Positions 1-13,200 of a stretch of 64,000 bases of DNA are shown piece after piece. The stretch lies in the NCBI GenBank assembly GCA_030770545.1, contig CM061093.1:310001-374000 (forward strand). The letters are read 5' to 3'. Position 1 is the first letter of the stretch. Each line of letters begins with the position of its first letter. The notes beneath the pieces were generated by a model, which searched no databases, had not been told where the DNA came from, and saw only the letters and a program-made list of their open reading frames with translations. The DNA is from Macropodus opercularis (lineage: Eukaryota; Chordata; Actinopteri; Anabantiformes; Osphronemidae). The position numbers and the translations under genes are program-made.

Positions 1-464
1 CGTTTTTAATATTCTAATTTTTCCTGCATGTGATGAACTGTGATATGACCTTCAGCAACGTCACATAATTTCTAAGCTGATAAAACACAAACGGTGATGA
101 TGCTTCATTTCGTTTTTAACACCTATTAATAACTGGTTGAACAAGCTTTGACAACAGGGGTCTGTGACGTCCTGCCATGGGTATCATATTTTATTTATGT
201 TTGCCTCATGAACAGTCTTAGTTTTGTTTTTGTTTTTTTTCGTCTTAGCTAACATTCTGCATTGTGTGTTTGCAGTATTCTTGAAGTGCCACATTACCAG
301 ATTGTCTGTGTTTATACATGGTTTATGGAATTGATTTAAACTCCTCTTGATTATAGGTGTTCCACTCTGGAGTTGTCATTACAAATATGAAACGCAACAG
401 CATACAGTATTGTTTTTATAGATATTGACTTTGGTGAAGATCAAATCCCATTTTATTCTCAATA

Positions 465-2051
465 CACAGTGGGTAAGGAAAGTATTCAGACCCCCTTAAA
501 TTTTTCACTCTTTGTTATATTGCAGCCATATTCTACAATCATTTAAGTTCATTTTTTTCCTCATTAATGTTCACACAGCAGCCCATATTGACAGAAAAAC
601 ACAGAATTTGACATTTTTGCAGATTTATTAAAAAAGAAAAACTGAAAGATCACATTGTCATAAGTATTCAGACCCTTTGCTCAGTATTTAGTAGCACCCT
701 TTTGAGCCAATACAGCCATGAGTCTTTTGGGGAATGATGCAACAAGTTTTTCACACCTGCATTTGGGGATCGTAAACGTTGGTGGACAGCCATTTTCAGG
801 TCTCTCCAGAGATGCTCAATTGGGTTTAAGTCAGGGCTCTGGCTGGGCCATTCAAGAACAGTCACAGAGTTGTTGTGAAGCCACTCCTATGTTATTTTAG
901 CTGTGTGCTTAGGGTCATTGTCTTGTTGGAAGGTGAACCTTTGGCCCAGTCTGAGGTCCTGAGGACTCTGGAGAAGGTTTTCGTCCAGGATATCCCTGTA
1001 CTTGGCCGCATTCATCCTTTCCTTGATTGCAACCAGTCGTCCTGTCCCTGCAGCTGAAAAACACCTCCATAGCATGATGCTGCCACCACCATGCTTCACT
1101 GTTGGGATGGTATTAGACAGGTGATGAGCAGTGCCTGGTTTTCTCCACACATACCGCTTAGAATTAAGGCCAAAAAGTTCTATTTTGGTCTCATCAGACC
1201 AGAGAATGTTATTTCTCACCATCTTGGAGTCCTTCAGGTGTTTTTTAGCAAACTCCATGCAGGCTTTCATGTGTCTTGCACTGAGGAAAGGCTACCGTCG
1301 GGCCACTCTGCCATAAAGCCCTGACTGGTGGAGGGCTGCAGTGATGGTTGACTTTCTACAACTTTCTCCCATCTCCTGACAGCATCTCTGGAGCTCAGCC
1401 ACAGTCATCTTTGGGTTCTTCTGTACCTCTCTCACCAAGGCCCTTCTCCCCCGATAGCTCAGTTTGGCCGGACGGCCAGCTCTAGGAAGGGTTCTGGTGG
1501 TCCCAAATGTCTTCCATTTAAGGATTATGGAGGCCACTGTGCTCTTAGGAACCTTAAGTGCAGCAGAATTTTTTTTTGTAACCATGGCCAGATCTGTGCT
1601 ATGCCACAATTCTGTCTCTGAGCTCTTCAGGCAGTTCCTTTGACCTCATGGTTCTCATTTGCTCTGACATGCACTGTAAGCTGTAGGGTCTTATATAGAC
1701 AGGTGTGTGGCTTTCCTAATCATGTCCAGTCAGTATAATCAAACACAGCTGGACTCAAATGAAGGTGTAGAAGCATCTCAGGGATGATCAGAAGAAATGG
1801 AGAGCACCTAAGTTAAATATATGAGTGTCACAGCAAAGGGTCTGACTACTTATAACCATGTGATCTTTTAGTTTTTCTTTTTTAATAAATCAGCAAAAAT
1901 GTCAAAAATTCTGTGTTTTTCTGTCAATATGGGCTGCTGTGTGTACATTAATGAGGAAAAAAATGAACTTAAATGGTTTTAGCATATGGCTGCAATAGAC
2001 TGCAAGAGTGAAAAATTGAAGGGGGTCTAAATACTTTCCGTACCCACTGTA
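465..2051 (-). mobile_element. Tc1-like DNA transposon, full length, decayed
   Basis: About 1.58 kb bounded by long inverted repeats of roughly 210 bp. The left end begins CAGTGGGTAAGGAAAGTATT at 467 and the right end is its near-perfect complement ending CCCACTG at 2049, followed by TA. An inner copy of the AGTATTCAGACCC motif lies near 663 and its counterpart near 1838-1852, so each arm carries an outer and an inner direct repeat, the IR/DR layout of Sleeping Beauty-type Tc1 elements. The decayed transposase lies on the minus strand between the arms. If the first uqcrc2 exon is upstream of the window, this element sits in uqcrc2 intron 1. The left flank reads CA where TA is expected, probably a point change. 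Confidence 0.95.
668..1658 (-). pseudogene. Tc1 transposase, broken
   Basis: Minus-strand reading starts at the ATG at 1658 and runs through an HTH region and the DDE catalytic domain. The catalytic motifs are visible: SDETKIELFG (first Asp), QQDNDPKHTA (second Asp) and SPDLNPIEHLW (Glu), with the 34-residue D-to-E spacing of Tc1. It is inactive. There is an in-frame stop shortly after the N-terminal DRIVA, a length change in an A-run near 1570, a frame change near 1275-1290 and a stop near 887. Functional relatives are about 340 residues and cut and paste the element at TA sites. Confidence 0.9.
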
Positions 2052-2145
2052 TGTACTGTAGTTACAACTGTAACCAATTCTCTCTTTTTCAGTTGTGTAT
2101 ATAAAATAAATTAGGTCAAGACAATCTAACATCAATGATTGTTTG

Positions 2146-2337
2146 TCCAAATTCTTATGTTCAACAGTTCAGACTGTTTTGTCTACAGGCCAGATTGTCC
2201 GTGGAGCGCCCCCAAGGCCAGCAAACCAGCAATGCCTAGACAGGACCAATTCTACTCTATTCTATTCTAAACCCTTTAGCCTGAACTAAATATATATATA
2301 TTCCACTACAAATATGCATGGTCTTTTTCCACTACAG
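2146..2337. repeat. Dispersed repeat, copy 1
   Basis: About 190 bp that recurs at 29413-29607 in the same orientation. The shared landmarks are TTGTTCAACAG-like and GTTTTGTCTACAGG segments, CTCTATTCTATTCTAAACCC and CATGCATGG near the end. The family is not identified. Confidence 0.7.
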
Positions 2338-2422
2338 TTTCATGTTTTATTTCACAGTGAATGACCACAGCACACCAATTACATATCAATTATAAAACCA
2401 CTTTCCCATGTTCTGTTTCCAG

Positions 2423-5400
2423 ACTAGGCTTAATGTGCCCCAGGCCTGTAAGGTGGAGTTCTCAGGGACTGCCAAACATCTTAAGTTTCAGTCGCAGCAT
2501 GTGCAGGTCAGTGAAGGCTGACTTGTGTTTTTTCGCTACACAGACAGTTCTATGCAGCTGCCACAGCAGGTCAGTCCCTCCTCACTCAGCCCCTGGCTGG
2601 GCCAAGCTGTCTTTAGGATACTGTATGTCATGGAGTGATGAGGACGGCTGTACATGAGTTGGATGGGTATACACAATAACCAAGGGCTCAAAAAATGAAC
2701 ATATGAGTTGCCCAAGAGTTGCTGCTTACAGTATATTTGATGTTATTTATGTTCCCCTTTTTTCATTATTCTGTTATTTAGCTGAAAGTCAAATTGATCA
2801 AAGACAGTGATTCCCAACCTGTGTGCCTATGAAATCATAAGGTGTTGCCATGGAATATTGTACAGTTTCACCTGATTGTTACTCTACTCGAGCGTTGTGT
2901 AGTGACAGTCAAAACAATGAAATGCTCTTCCACAGAGGACAATTGCACGTTCCACTGCCATCAGCTGGATGTATCATGCTAAATACTGTACATAGTACGT
3001 AGTCATGCTTCGAGTGAGACAGTGCAGGCAATAGCCATAGATAAATATTTGAAAAGAAGTTCTCAATCAGATAAAGATCCTGGAGAAAATTCCGACCTTG
3101 ATGAAGTCCCTGGCATGAGTAAGGGTCAGAAGAAAGCAAACAACGTAAAATGAAAGTTATCTTTGGATTTACTTTTGCTGGGGAAAAGTCCCTCTGTCAA
3201 ATAAACAATATAATTAAAGACTACGTTTTCAATAATAGGCCTTTTTTGTGGCATTTTTGTTTTGCGGTGTGCCATGTGATTTTTGTAATGTAGTGCCAAT
3301 GCTTAAAAAGATTGGGAATCACTGATCTATGATGACAGTTTTAGCATTAAACATTGTGCATTCTGTTTTATATTTTGTGAAGAATAAGAATCCAATATGT
3401 TACTGAAATTATCAAATTGCAGGACATATTTGTATGCATTCTCCTGTCCAGGTGACGAGACTGCCCAGTGGACTGGTGATTGCCTCACTGGAGAACTATT
3501 CCCCAGCCTCCAAGATTGGTGTGTTCATCAAGGCTGGCTGCCGTTATGAGACCCCTGACAAGCAAGGGGTTACCCACCTCCTCCGACTGGCTTCTAACTT
3601 GGTATGGTAGTGAGGCTGTTGACTTCTGTCTGTTTCATCATTCATCTGCAAAAAACTCTGTGTGATCAAGGATAAAGAAACTGAGAACTGAAAAAAATTC
3701 AAATGCACTAAATACCAAATGTGGTTTTTGGTGTGAATTTTATCTGTAAGAATATGCATATTTGATTGTATTGATTGATGCTTTGTGTATATCATCACAC
3801 CCACACTTAAAACAATTTAGATATCAGATTCTTTCACTTTTGCACACTTCTCTGCCCTTTAAGTTTTAGTTGAAATAGAAAAGAAATCTATTATCACCCA
3901 CCAATCTACTCTCAATTTTGCAAAATGACTATGACTTTTATGTCTTGTATAACGTGTGGTGTTGATTATAATTGCAGTTACAGCTGTTGGGGGTAGTACT
4001 CAGGACACAAATATTGCCCATTTAATTCTATTTTGTTTTAACTTGCATTTGTAAATTTCCAGACGACCAAAGGTGCCTCTGCCTTTAAGATATGTCGTGG
4101 TATTGAGGCAGTGGGAGGAACTCTGAGGTCAGTAACTTCCTAAAAATGTTTACCTGGAAACAACGTTTTAAATCACACCTGTCTCCCCTTCTCTGTATTC
4201 TCATTAAAATATCTGTATGTTCTCTGCAGTGTAACTGCATCAAGAGAGAACATGGTCTATACTGTTGACTGCTTGAGGGATGACATGTGAGTCTTTGGAA
4301 GAAAAAAAAACTGAAATTATGAAATACTTGGGATTAATATGCTTAAAATGTTGTCGACTGTTCTAAAGGTGAATTCATGTCAGCCATCAAAGACATTTCA
4401 TGTTAGGATGGATTACTGGGGTGATTGCATAGTACTAGCTTTAACACTAACGTTTACTAACACACTTATGTGCTTTCATTGTGCAGTGACACAGTGATGG
4501 AGTATTTGATCAATGTGACAACAGCCCAAGAGTTCAGGCCATGGGAAGTGTCAGACCTCACAGCCAGAGTGAAAACAGACAAGGCCCAAGCAACACAGAG
4601 TGCTCAGATAGGTGGGTCACATCTGTTTCAAAGTTGATCAAGTGTAGTGATATGTACCTATATTACACTCCTGTACCAAACAAATCCTATTACTTTTTGC
4701 CACTACACAGATGGGAAAATAATGTTTAAACTAGGAGTCCTGTTGCCATCACATATTCTGTGAATTTCCACAATCAATAGCATTATCCAATTGTACAGAT
4801 TTTAAAATCTCACCTAGGAACATGCTATAGCCAGACATCTTTAGAGTGAAACACATCTGTGCAGGACGGACAATAAATTTAACATATAGCATCAACAAAC
4901 ATTACATGTAGGCCACAGTGTTTTATATTTTTTGAACATGAAATCTACACTGAGCATATAGGATCCCAACAACGTAGAATATAGAATATATCTTATCTTG
5001 AACAGAGCAGGTCTAAGAGGGACTTGCCTTTGAAGTCTTCTGTATGAAAAGAAATTAATGTAAAATAATTTGAACTTTAAAAGACCCAAAATCCAAGTTA
5101 CACTTAACACTATTTTCACTCTATGGATGTGTTAGAGTGCCAACCAAACATCAAGGTCATTATGGGCTCAGAATGAAAAAAACAATCAAAAGACTCACAT
5201 GGACTGTATTTAACACTGATACATCTGTACAGAATTAATATGATGAAAGTAATTTTCTTTTTATATATTTGACACTTATGAAAAAGAGAGGAATGTGGGA
5301 AATTGGGTCTCTAGTTGTTGGTGATTGTGTTTATTCCTAACGGGCCTGTAGGAATAAATAAGGAAACGTTTTGTATATGATTCAAAGGGAGGTGCAACAG

Positions 5401-8400
5401 GGAGGAAAGAAAATTAAATTAATTTAGGGAAAGGTATTTATGCTTTAATTTTTGAAAGAGATTTTGAGAACGTCAAACTCTCAGATTAATATAGAAGAAT
5501 TTCTACAACACAGGTTTTTTGCAGCTCATAATCATTTTTTGCTTTTCCAGCTGTGGTTGAAGGTCTGCATGTAGCAGCCTACAAAAACTCCCTCTCTAAC
5601 TCCTTGTACTGTCCAGACCATATGGTTGGTAATATCCAGTCTGAACATGTAAGTATTTTTCTAGTTTGTTAATGATGTCAGATGGTGTGTATTCTTGTCT
5701 AAAGATATTTGTGTTTACTCTAGCTGCATCAGTTTGTTCAGAACAATTTCACAAGTGCGCGAATGGCTCTTGTTGGAATTGGTGAGAGTCAGCACCATGG
5801 TGATATTAAAATCAGCATAAGTGTAATATACAGTATTTAGGGTATATAATATTGTAAATGACACATCAGCTGTGACATTTGTGTTTTCTCCAGGTGTTGA
5901 TCACACTGTCCTGAAGCAAGTGGGAGAGCAGTTCCTCAACATCCGCAGTGGAGTGGGCACTATAGGGACCAAAGCTCAATATCGTGGAGGTGAGATGAAC
6001 AAACACTATTAGAAATTTATCTTGCATCAACACTAGAATACTTCCTATAGACGTACCACTAAAACCCTAACAAAATGTCAAAAAAATCCATACTTATACT
6101 TGCTCGCCCCTTTTTTTGAATCCTTCCAGGTGAGATCCGCCTGCCCAGCAGGAGCAGTCTGGTCCAGTCAGCTGTGGTGAGCCAGTCAGCAGCAGCGGGG
6201 ACCAACGAGGCTCTGACCTATAGTGTGCTGCAACATTTATTAGGAGCTTATCCACATGTCAAGAGAGGATCCAACAGCGCAAGCAATCTGGTTCAGGGTG
6301 TTGCCAAGGCCACTACTGACCCCTTTGATGTGTGTGATTATGAGCAGTTTGTAAAGAAAACTTTAATGCACCTGCAGGGCAGCATGTGGGTATATGTCAG
6401 TGGCGGCCGTGCATTTTAACACCTAGGCCTTCAGTGTTAGATCAACTTGAATAATAACATCACAGCTCGAGAAATATATAGAAGCACACTACGGGGGGTG
6501 TTACACCACCATAACATAGTCATATATCCTAAAAATCTATCAAATCACATCAGCAATTAAAAGTTAACAAAAGTGGACAAACCACAAGTCCACCAAAAAT
6601 AGGCGCGCTTTAACAAGTTTATATGCTAAATTGCAGAAGTCATCGAACAAGACGGTGATCAAACTATTAATTGAAAATCAAAGCCCCTTGGAAGCCACGA
6701 GCCAAGGGAACCGGTCATAGCTACAAGACTGAAAATAACAAACCCTGGACATATCAGCCAGTAACGGGGTTGGTCGACCTATTCTCACAAGATCTAGTTT
6801 CTCTTGAAAGGTTCATCTTGAAAATGGCCTTGCAAGTATATCTGCATCCAAATCTTCTCCTTCAGCCATTGTGGGTTAAAAGTCAGTAGATCTATTTGAT
6901 CTGTCATCTAACACATAGTGATAGTCTGCTGCACCCTCTCAGTGAGAATCCAGTCACACGATAAGTACATGTACTTCACCGCAAAGCCTTCTAGCTAGCC
7001 TTAATGTCGCCAACTTGTATTCTGATTGGCTATCACAACTGTCTGTCTATACAGGTGCTGGTCATAATTATTAGTAATAATTAGAATATCTTCAAAAAGT
7101 TTATGTATTTCACTAATTCCATTCAAGAAATGAAACTTGTATATTGTATACACATTCATTCCAGACAAACTGATATATTTCAAGTGTTTATTTATTTATT
7201 TTGTTATTAATATAGCTGACAACTAATAAGAACCATGGTATCCCTGTTCTTAATTGACCAGCAAACTCGCCTGACTTTAATCCCATAGAAAATCTATGGG
7301 GTATTTTAAAGCGGAAGATGCAATATGCCAGACCCAACAATGCAGAAGAGCTGAAGGCCACTATCAGAGCAACCTGGGCTCTCATAACACCTGAGCAGTG
7401 CCAGAGACTGATCGACCCCATGCTATGCTGCATTTCTGCAGTAATTCAGACAAACGCATCCCCAACTAAGTATTGAGACTGTACATGCTCATACTTTTCA
7501 TGTTGATACGTTTCAGTTGGCCAAGTCCGTTCTTTATATCGGTCTTAAGTAATATTCTAATTTTGAGATACTGAATTTGGGGTTTTCATTAGTTGTCAGT
7601 TATAATCATCAAAATTAAAAGAAATAAAAGCTTGAAATATCAATTTGAATATGAATATCAGTTTGTGTAGAATGAATGTATACATTATACAAGTTTCACT
7701 TCTTGAATGGAATTAGTGAAATGCATCAACTTTTTTTAAGATATTCTAATTATGAGACCAACACCTGTGTGTGCCCGTTCACTTACAGTGCAAAGACGCC
7801 AGCAGTGTTGATTCTAAAAGCCTCAGGCAAATTTCATACAGCCTGCTAACACAATCTAGCGGAATTCTGTTTAGATAAAACTATCTAGCCTGAAGTTACA
7901 ACGCTAGAAGTAGTGTAACCGAATGGATATATGGCACGAAGAGAAAAGAATATGGAGAATACTTTTATATACATATTTAGGAAGAATTTATTCATAAGAT
8001 CACAATTTCTGGAGTTAGGCCAGCAGATACTGCATTTCTGGCCCTGGCGGCCTGCCACTGGCATTTACAGGACAGGACAAGATTACAACTTTCTCACTGG
8101 AAGTTAAATTCAATATGTTTGCAACTCTTGTTTTTTTTAACAGGTCTGTGCTTTTAATACAAGCTATTCTGACTCTGGTTTGTTTGGGGTCTACACCATT
8201 TCCCAAGCTGCAGCTGCCAGTGATGTGAGCATCTTATTCACATGGCAGAAGCATTAACTGTTAATCAAAACAACATCTAGATATGACCTTAATGCCTTTT
8301 TGCGCTTCTCCAGGTAATTAAGGCTGCTCTTGCCGAGGTGGAGGCTATTGCTGAGGGTGGAGTCACAGCTGCTGACCTCACTCGTGCCAAGTAAGACACA

Positions 8401-11058
8401 TCACTGCAAATGAACAGCAGCAAGATGGTGAAGTTTATGTGGCTAAGATGCATAGATGTCATATGATGTAACCATCTCATTCCACGTCTGACTACAATTA
8501 GAATTAAGGTATAAAGGTGTAGGTTAGCAAGGGTCCAACTCAACTTTCACAGAGCAGAATGAGCCTGGGTGTCCCGCCTTTGAACAACAGTCTCCATGAC
8601 AGCTCAGCTGCAATAGATGAGTATGTGAACTCAAACTGTTTAACTACATAGAGTAGACAGACACAATCAACACACACAGACTCCATTAACACACACAGAG
8701 AAATACACGCATAGAAATAAACTCCCACAAAGACGAAAAAGACACACACACATAAATAGACACCTAACACAAACATAGTAAATAAGCTTGACGCCTCCTA
8801 TTCATATTTTAAAAAAACGTCCCAACGTTTCTGGAATTCGTGTTGTATAGTGACAGCTGATTTGACCACGGAAATGTAAATGGTGGCTTGCGTTATTTCA
8901 TCCAGTCAGTCATCTCTACCGCTTCTTCCCCGTAGGGGTGCTGAAGCGTATCCCATCTATCCATGGGCAAGAGGCAGGGTACACCCTGGACAGGTCGCCA
9001 GTCTGTCGCAGAGCCACACACATGTAGACACACAGCCATGCACACAATCACACCTACGGACAATGGACTGTGGGAGGAAGCCGGAGACCCTGGGGAGAAC
9101 CCACGCAGACACGTGGAGAACATGCAAACTCCACCCAGAAAGAGCTTTTCGCTGTGAGGCGACAGTGCTAACCAACATTTTAATTAACATTTTAATTCAA
9201 TTCAATTTAATTAATATTTTATTTATATAGTGTCAATTCACAACAGCAGTTATCTCAAGGCGCTTTACAAGTACGTTTTAAGATCTTACACAACTAAACC
9301 CAACAGATCCCACGTAGAGCAAGCTTTTAATTATAGCTAGCTAGCTAGTTTTAAAAGTAGAGAGGGTGTCAGCTTCTCGAACCTGAACTGGAAGCTGGTT
9401 CCACAGGAGATGAGCTTGGTAGTTAAAGGCTCTGTCTCCCGTTCTACATTTAGAAACCCTAGGAACAACAAATAGACTAGTTAAGATGGAGCCTTATTAA
9501 GAGCTTTGTAAGTGAGAAGAAGAATTTTGAATTCTATCCTAGATTTGACAGGGTGCCAATTCAGAGAAGCTAATGTAGGAGAGATGTGATCTCTCTTCCT
9601 AAGTCCAGTCAGAACTCTGGCTGCAACATTTTGAATTAACTGGAGGCTTTTTAAAGAGTTATTGGGACAACCTATGAGTAGAGAGTTAGTTAGCAGTAGT
9701 CCAGCCTAGAGGTAACAAATGCATGCAATTTTTCAGCATCACCCTCTAAAAGGATACAGTTCTAGAGATTTCTTTAATATATGATGTAAAGGAGAGAACT
9801 TGGTCAAACATGACACCAAGGTAGAACCTGAAGCTAATGTTATGCCATCCAGAGTAACTATCTGATTCAATAATGAGTCTCTATGGTTTTTGGAACCAAT
9901 TGTAATAAACTCTGTTTTATGTGAATTTAGTTGGAGGAAGTTATGCAACATCCAGGATTGAATGTCTTTTTCCTCAATTAATGATGAATAATATATGGTT
10001 CTAGCAACCTGAAGTGCTTTTTTACAACTTTTCTCACTGTGTTTAACATATGATGTGTGTTTTTAGCAAACCCCTATCTAACAAAATTGACCACAGTAAA
10101 ATGAAGTCTGACTGACGACTGATCTCTCGTCACTAGAAGGATGACAGTTCACAGTCAAGCAGTCAGGTTGGCTGGATATTCTGAAATGCATTTAGGTGTC
10201 AGTGAGTGGTTGTTGGCTGGCGATTGGTCCAGGGTGAATCCTGCCTCTGACTGCTTGGATAGACAGCAGCCTGTAGAATGAACGATTTTTGGTATGTTAC
10301 CACAGTAGGCATTCTCTGTGAGATGTCAACTCAACTTGAGAGTATTTTCACTTGTTTGTGTTAAACATAACGTGCAGGGTGGAAAAAGTACGTAAACCCC
10401 TGACTTCTCCAAGAGCTAATTGGAGCCAGGAGTAGGCCATCTGGGAGTGTGGGAATGTGATGAGATTGGTTGTGTTTGTTAAAGCTGTCCTACCTTATAA
10501 AAACTTACACCAGTTTTGAGTTTATGCTCTCAAGAATCAACCAGTGGTTAGTGGCCAATTTTTTTAAATCTAAGAGAAAGAAGTCCAGTTGGCATGACTC
10601 ATTTTTCGGACAACCTCAACTGGATCATCTTCACAGACATGAAGGACAATATTTTCCTCTCCCATTAGATATCTTGTGGCTTGTGGTAAACTTGTTTTTA
10701 TTTCCTGCTACAGGACCCAACTAAAGGGGCACTTCCTCATGTCTCTGGAGACTTCACAGGGTTTTCTGGAAGCCATGGGTACTCAGGCTTTGGTGATTGG
10801 ATCCTACCAGTCCCCAGAGGAAATGTCCAAAAACATTGACAACGTTTCTCTGACTGACATTGCCAATGTAAGACCCATGGTTATTTTCAGTGCTCTATTA
10901 CTATTCAGATAGAGCAGAAAAAATAGGACATGTAAACTTGTGAAAAAAATTTTACTTTCTTTATTTAATTCCAGGCTGCCAAGAAATTTATGTCTGGAAA
11001 GAAGACCATGGCATCTAATGGCAACCTCATAAAAACACCCTTCGTGGATGAAATTTAA
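2423..11058 (+). CDS. uqcrc2: Cytochrome b-c1 complex subunit 2, mitochondrial (13 exons seen; first coding exon missing)
   Basis: Core protein 2 of respiratory complex III in the inner mitochondrial membrane; it belongs to the M16/MPP fold and is structural rather than a peptidase. Exons read here, all with AG/GT borders and consistent phase: 2423-2506, 3452-3601, 4063-4127, 4230-4286, 4487-4611, 5551-5648, 5724-5781, 5894-5989, 6130-6329, 8144-8224, 8314-8390, 10714-10867, 10975-11058. They give 442 residues plus stop; the human protein is 453, so only a short first exon with the start of the presequence is missing, probably upstream of the window. Recognisable segments include LPSGLVIASLENYSP, HVKRGSNSASNL and the C-terminal TPFVDEI. 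The zinc-site HxxEH motif of true MPP-type peptidases is not seen, as expected for core 2. Introns hold a Tc1 derivative, a SINE and an L2 tail. No lesion was seen, so the gene is probably functional. Confidence 0.95.
7052..7767 (+). mobile_element. Internally deleted Tc1/mariner-type element in uqcrc2 intron
   Basis: About 716 bp with inverted ends: CAGGTGCTGGTCATAATTA on the left, preceded by TA, and AATTATGAGACCAACACCTG on the right. Subterminal repeats AATTAGAATATCTT / AAGATATTCTAATT match in inverted orientation. Between them only the C-terminal part of a transposase remains, with the DFNPIENLWG-type motif around 7276-7310 read on the plus strand in broken frame. It is a non-autonomous deletion derivative lying in the intron between exons 6130-6329 and 8144-8224. 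Confidence 0.8.
8893..9172. repeat. Fish SINE-like dispersed repeat
   Basis: A GC-richer block containing GGTACACCCTGGACAGGTCGCC, GGACTGTGGGAGGAAGCCGGAG and TGAGGCGACAGTGCTAACCA type landmarks, a widespread fish repeat. Open frames through it are spurious. Confidence 0.7.
9184..9966 (-). mobile_element. L2/Maui-type LINE, 5'-truncated 3' tail
   Basis: Minus-strand tail of the same family as the LINE at 44260-47775. It shares the terminal TTTATTTATATAG / CAATTCACAACA block, the TTTACAAGTA segment and the C-terminal RT region (HNFLQLNSHKTEFITIGSKN read on minus near 9950). It lies in the uqcrc2 intron before exon 10714-10867. Truncated and frame-broken. Confidence 0.85.
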
Positions 11059-11252
11059 AGCTGTCCTCATAACCTAATACTGTTGTTGACAGAAACTTAA
11101 ATTTTTCTAAACATTGTGTTTTGCAGACACGTTCTGTGAGATTTGTGACATTTTCAACAGTATAAAATTCAGATGCTGCTGCTCTGGCACATTATAATGC
11201 TTGTCCTGTTGTTGTTTTCCACATTACCTATATAGCTGTTGTAAAAATAATT

Positions 11253-11258
11253 AATAAA
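11253..11258 (+). terminator. uqcrc2 polyadenylation signal
   Basis: AATAAA lies 195 bases after the uqcrc2 stop codon and is followed by a T-rich stretch, as expected for a 3' end near 11.28 kb. Confidence 0.7.
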
Positions 11259-11284
11259 TATAATCTCACTTACAGTTGCTTTTG

Positions 11285-12320
11285 TTTTGTTGTTTCTGGG
11301 ACACTGTAATATACCCTAATACGACTACAGCTACTCCAATTTAACGCTTCAAAGCTCCAGAGAAAGTGAGAAAATGCCCCCTAAGCCATTTTTGCATCTA
11401 TTGTGTTTTGGCTCTCAGAAGTGTACAAGTATGGAGACCTATCTCTTAGGACCGACTGACCCATGTTGAACTGCTGTTCACATGGAGCCCTTCTCCACTT
11501 CGGCCTTCAAAGCTCTCGTTTGAACAAAGCTCTCAATTTACTAGTCAATTTATGTAGCCACTCTCACCTATGGTAATGAAAAGGCATGAAAGGATAAATG
11601 GTGCACAATTTTAGAGAAAGGACAAGAAGCTCAGTCAGTAGTAGAGCAGCTACTTCTCCACTGTGGGAAATTACATTAGGTGTCACGTCATGCTGTGCCT
11701 TTTGGCTATGGGTGTGTTTATGGGGGATTCATCAGGCATTTTGTTTGGGGGTTTTGAAAAGGATTTTTCTACTACATGACATTGAGAGGAGCCAGCTGAG
11801 GTGATTTGGGAATCTGTTTGAAATGCCTCCTGGATGCCTTCCTTGGGAGAATTTCCAGGAATATACCACTGGGAGAAGGTCCAAACAAAGACCTGGGATG
11901 CTCTGGAGGGACAGGCAGAGGTACATCAGGTAAATCTGTCCCTTGGACTGTGGTGTCATTGTCAACACTTCAGATCGCACCCCACCCATTGGCAGAGCTC
12001 AACTTATTCCATATATAAAGCTTTTTCAAAACAATCCTAGCAACATTTTTATGTGCTCAAACAAATAATGCTTTTCTAGCACAAACATTTCAAACACAAC
12101 AATAATACACGTTTTAAAGCTTGGTGTTACAATAACAACACACACACATCTCAGGCAAAAGTGGAGGAAGGACAACCAAAAAGAGCATCATATAAGCAGA
12201 AATTATCCTGTTTTTTTGTCACAAACAAAAAACATAAAATCCAGGTGTAGTAGAACAACAGTAGTGGTTAATCATAAGCACTAGGTCATATTCATAATGA
12301 ATATATAAGCCTTTAGTGTC
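11285..12320. other. Intergenic DNA, no gene recognised
   Basis: Between uqcrc2 and birc5. Only short open frames without recognisable motifs are present. I see no conserved coding or RNA structure. Confidence 0.5.
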
Positions 12321-12329
12321 TGAAAGTTG

Positions 12330-12535
12330 AACCATTGCAACTGGACTACCTTTTCGTAGAAAGGTTTCACCACCTATCCAGGTAGCTTCTTCAGTCTGAG
12401 GAAAGTTGGTAACCACAGATTTATCTTTGTTCTTATAACAAGCCCATTTTTTACAGGTGTCAAGCAAAACTGGAGGATAAATCTTTACCAACTTTCCTCA
12501 GAATGAAGAAGTTGCCTGGATAGGTCCTATGCAAA
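12330..12535. repeat. Penelope-type tail with fold-back
   Basis: The segment around 12355-12412 (CACCTATCCAGGTAGCTTCTTC) is repeated in inverted orientation around 12475-12527 with a few mismatches, so roughly 45-base arms could fold back. The same sequence occurs at 27050-27110 beside a Penelope endonuclease fragment, so this is probably the 3' tail of that family. Confidence 0.6.
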
Positions 12536-12879
12536 AGTATCATGATCCAACGGTCAGACAAGTTGCAATTCGAATTCAGTGCTTCCTGGTGAACTATGCA
12601 GTGTAGGAAACGTTCCTGCTGCTCAGGCAAGATAAAAAGCCGAGCGGTGCCCTTTATGTCATTACTTTCGTCCGGTGCCAAGGAACATAACGTAAATGAC
12701 TCCACTTTTTAGTTTAGCTTGTGAAAGAATGTAAATAGTTAAGTAGTAGTTAAAATAGTAGTTAAAAGCTTAGATAGTAAGATGCAGGCAGAAAACAGAA
12801 CAAGCCGAATGCATTAAAGTATAGTTTAAAACACACACACATCAAGTTATAGAGAGTAGTAGAGGAGCACCCAGTCACA

Positions 12880-13200
12880 GGTCATAAAACAGTCTGTGGA
12901 GGATGGGGGTGAAACATGCGAATGTCTGTAGAAGGAATGTGCTTAAATCCATAGGTTATGGGGCCCACACAGCAACTGAGCAGATAAGACCACGTCATAA
13001 GTATCCAGTTACACCACAGAAAGATGCTCTGTCTAGCATAAAAGTGTGGGTCAAGGGACAGACAGTGTCAGTCAGACTTCATGCCCTGACTATATGCTGT
13101 ATGGTATGGGGGCAGACTGACCCAGGCCTGTACAATTATTATTCTTCAAGTTTGAAATAAAAGTACGATTGAATTTATCAGACGTTTCTCCTCATCATTC
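12880..13200 (+). mobile_element. Possible solo LTR fragment
   Basis: A TATA-like GCATAAAAGTG at about 13037 is followed by an AATAAA at about 13157, an LTR-like U3-R-U5 spacing. No TG...CA ends or target duplication were found, so the call is weak. 13200-14130 holds nothing recognised. Confidence 0.3.

Noticed and set aside
1..462. First uqcrc2 exon
   Set aside because: No ATG with a mitochondrial presequence followed by a phase-0 donor was found here or at 2052-2422.
8880..9230. Overlapping open frames on both strands
   Set aside because: They lie in a common fish repeat that is GC-richer than its surroundings.
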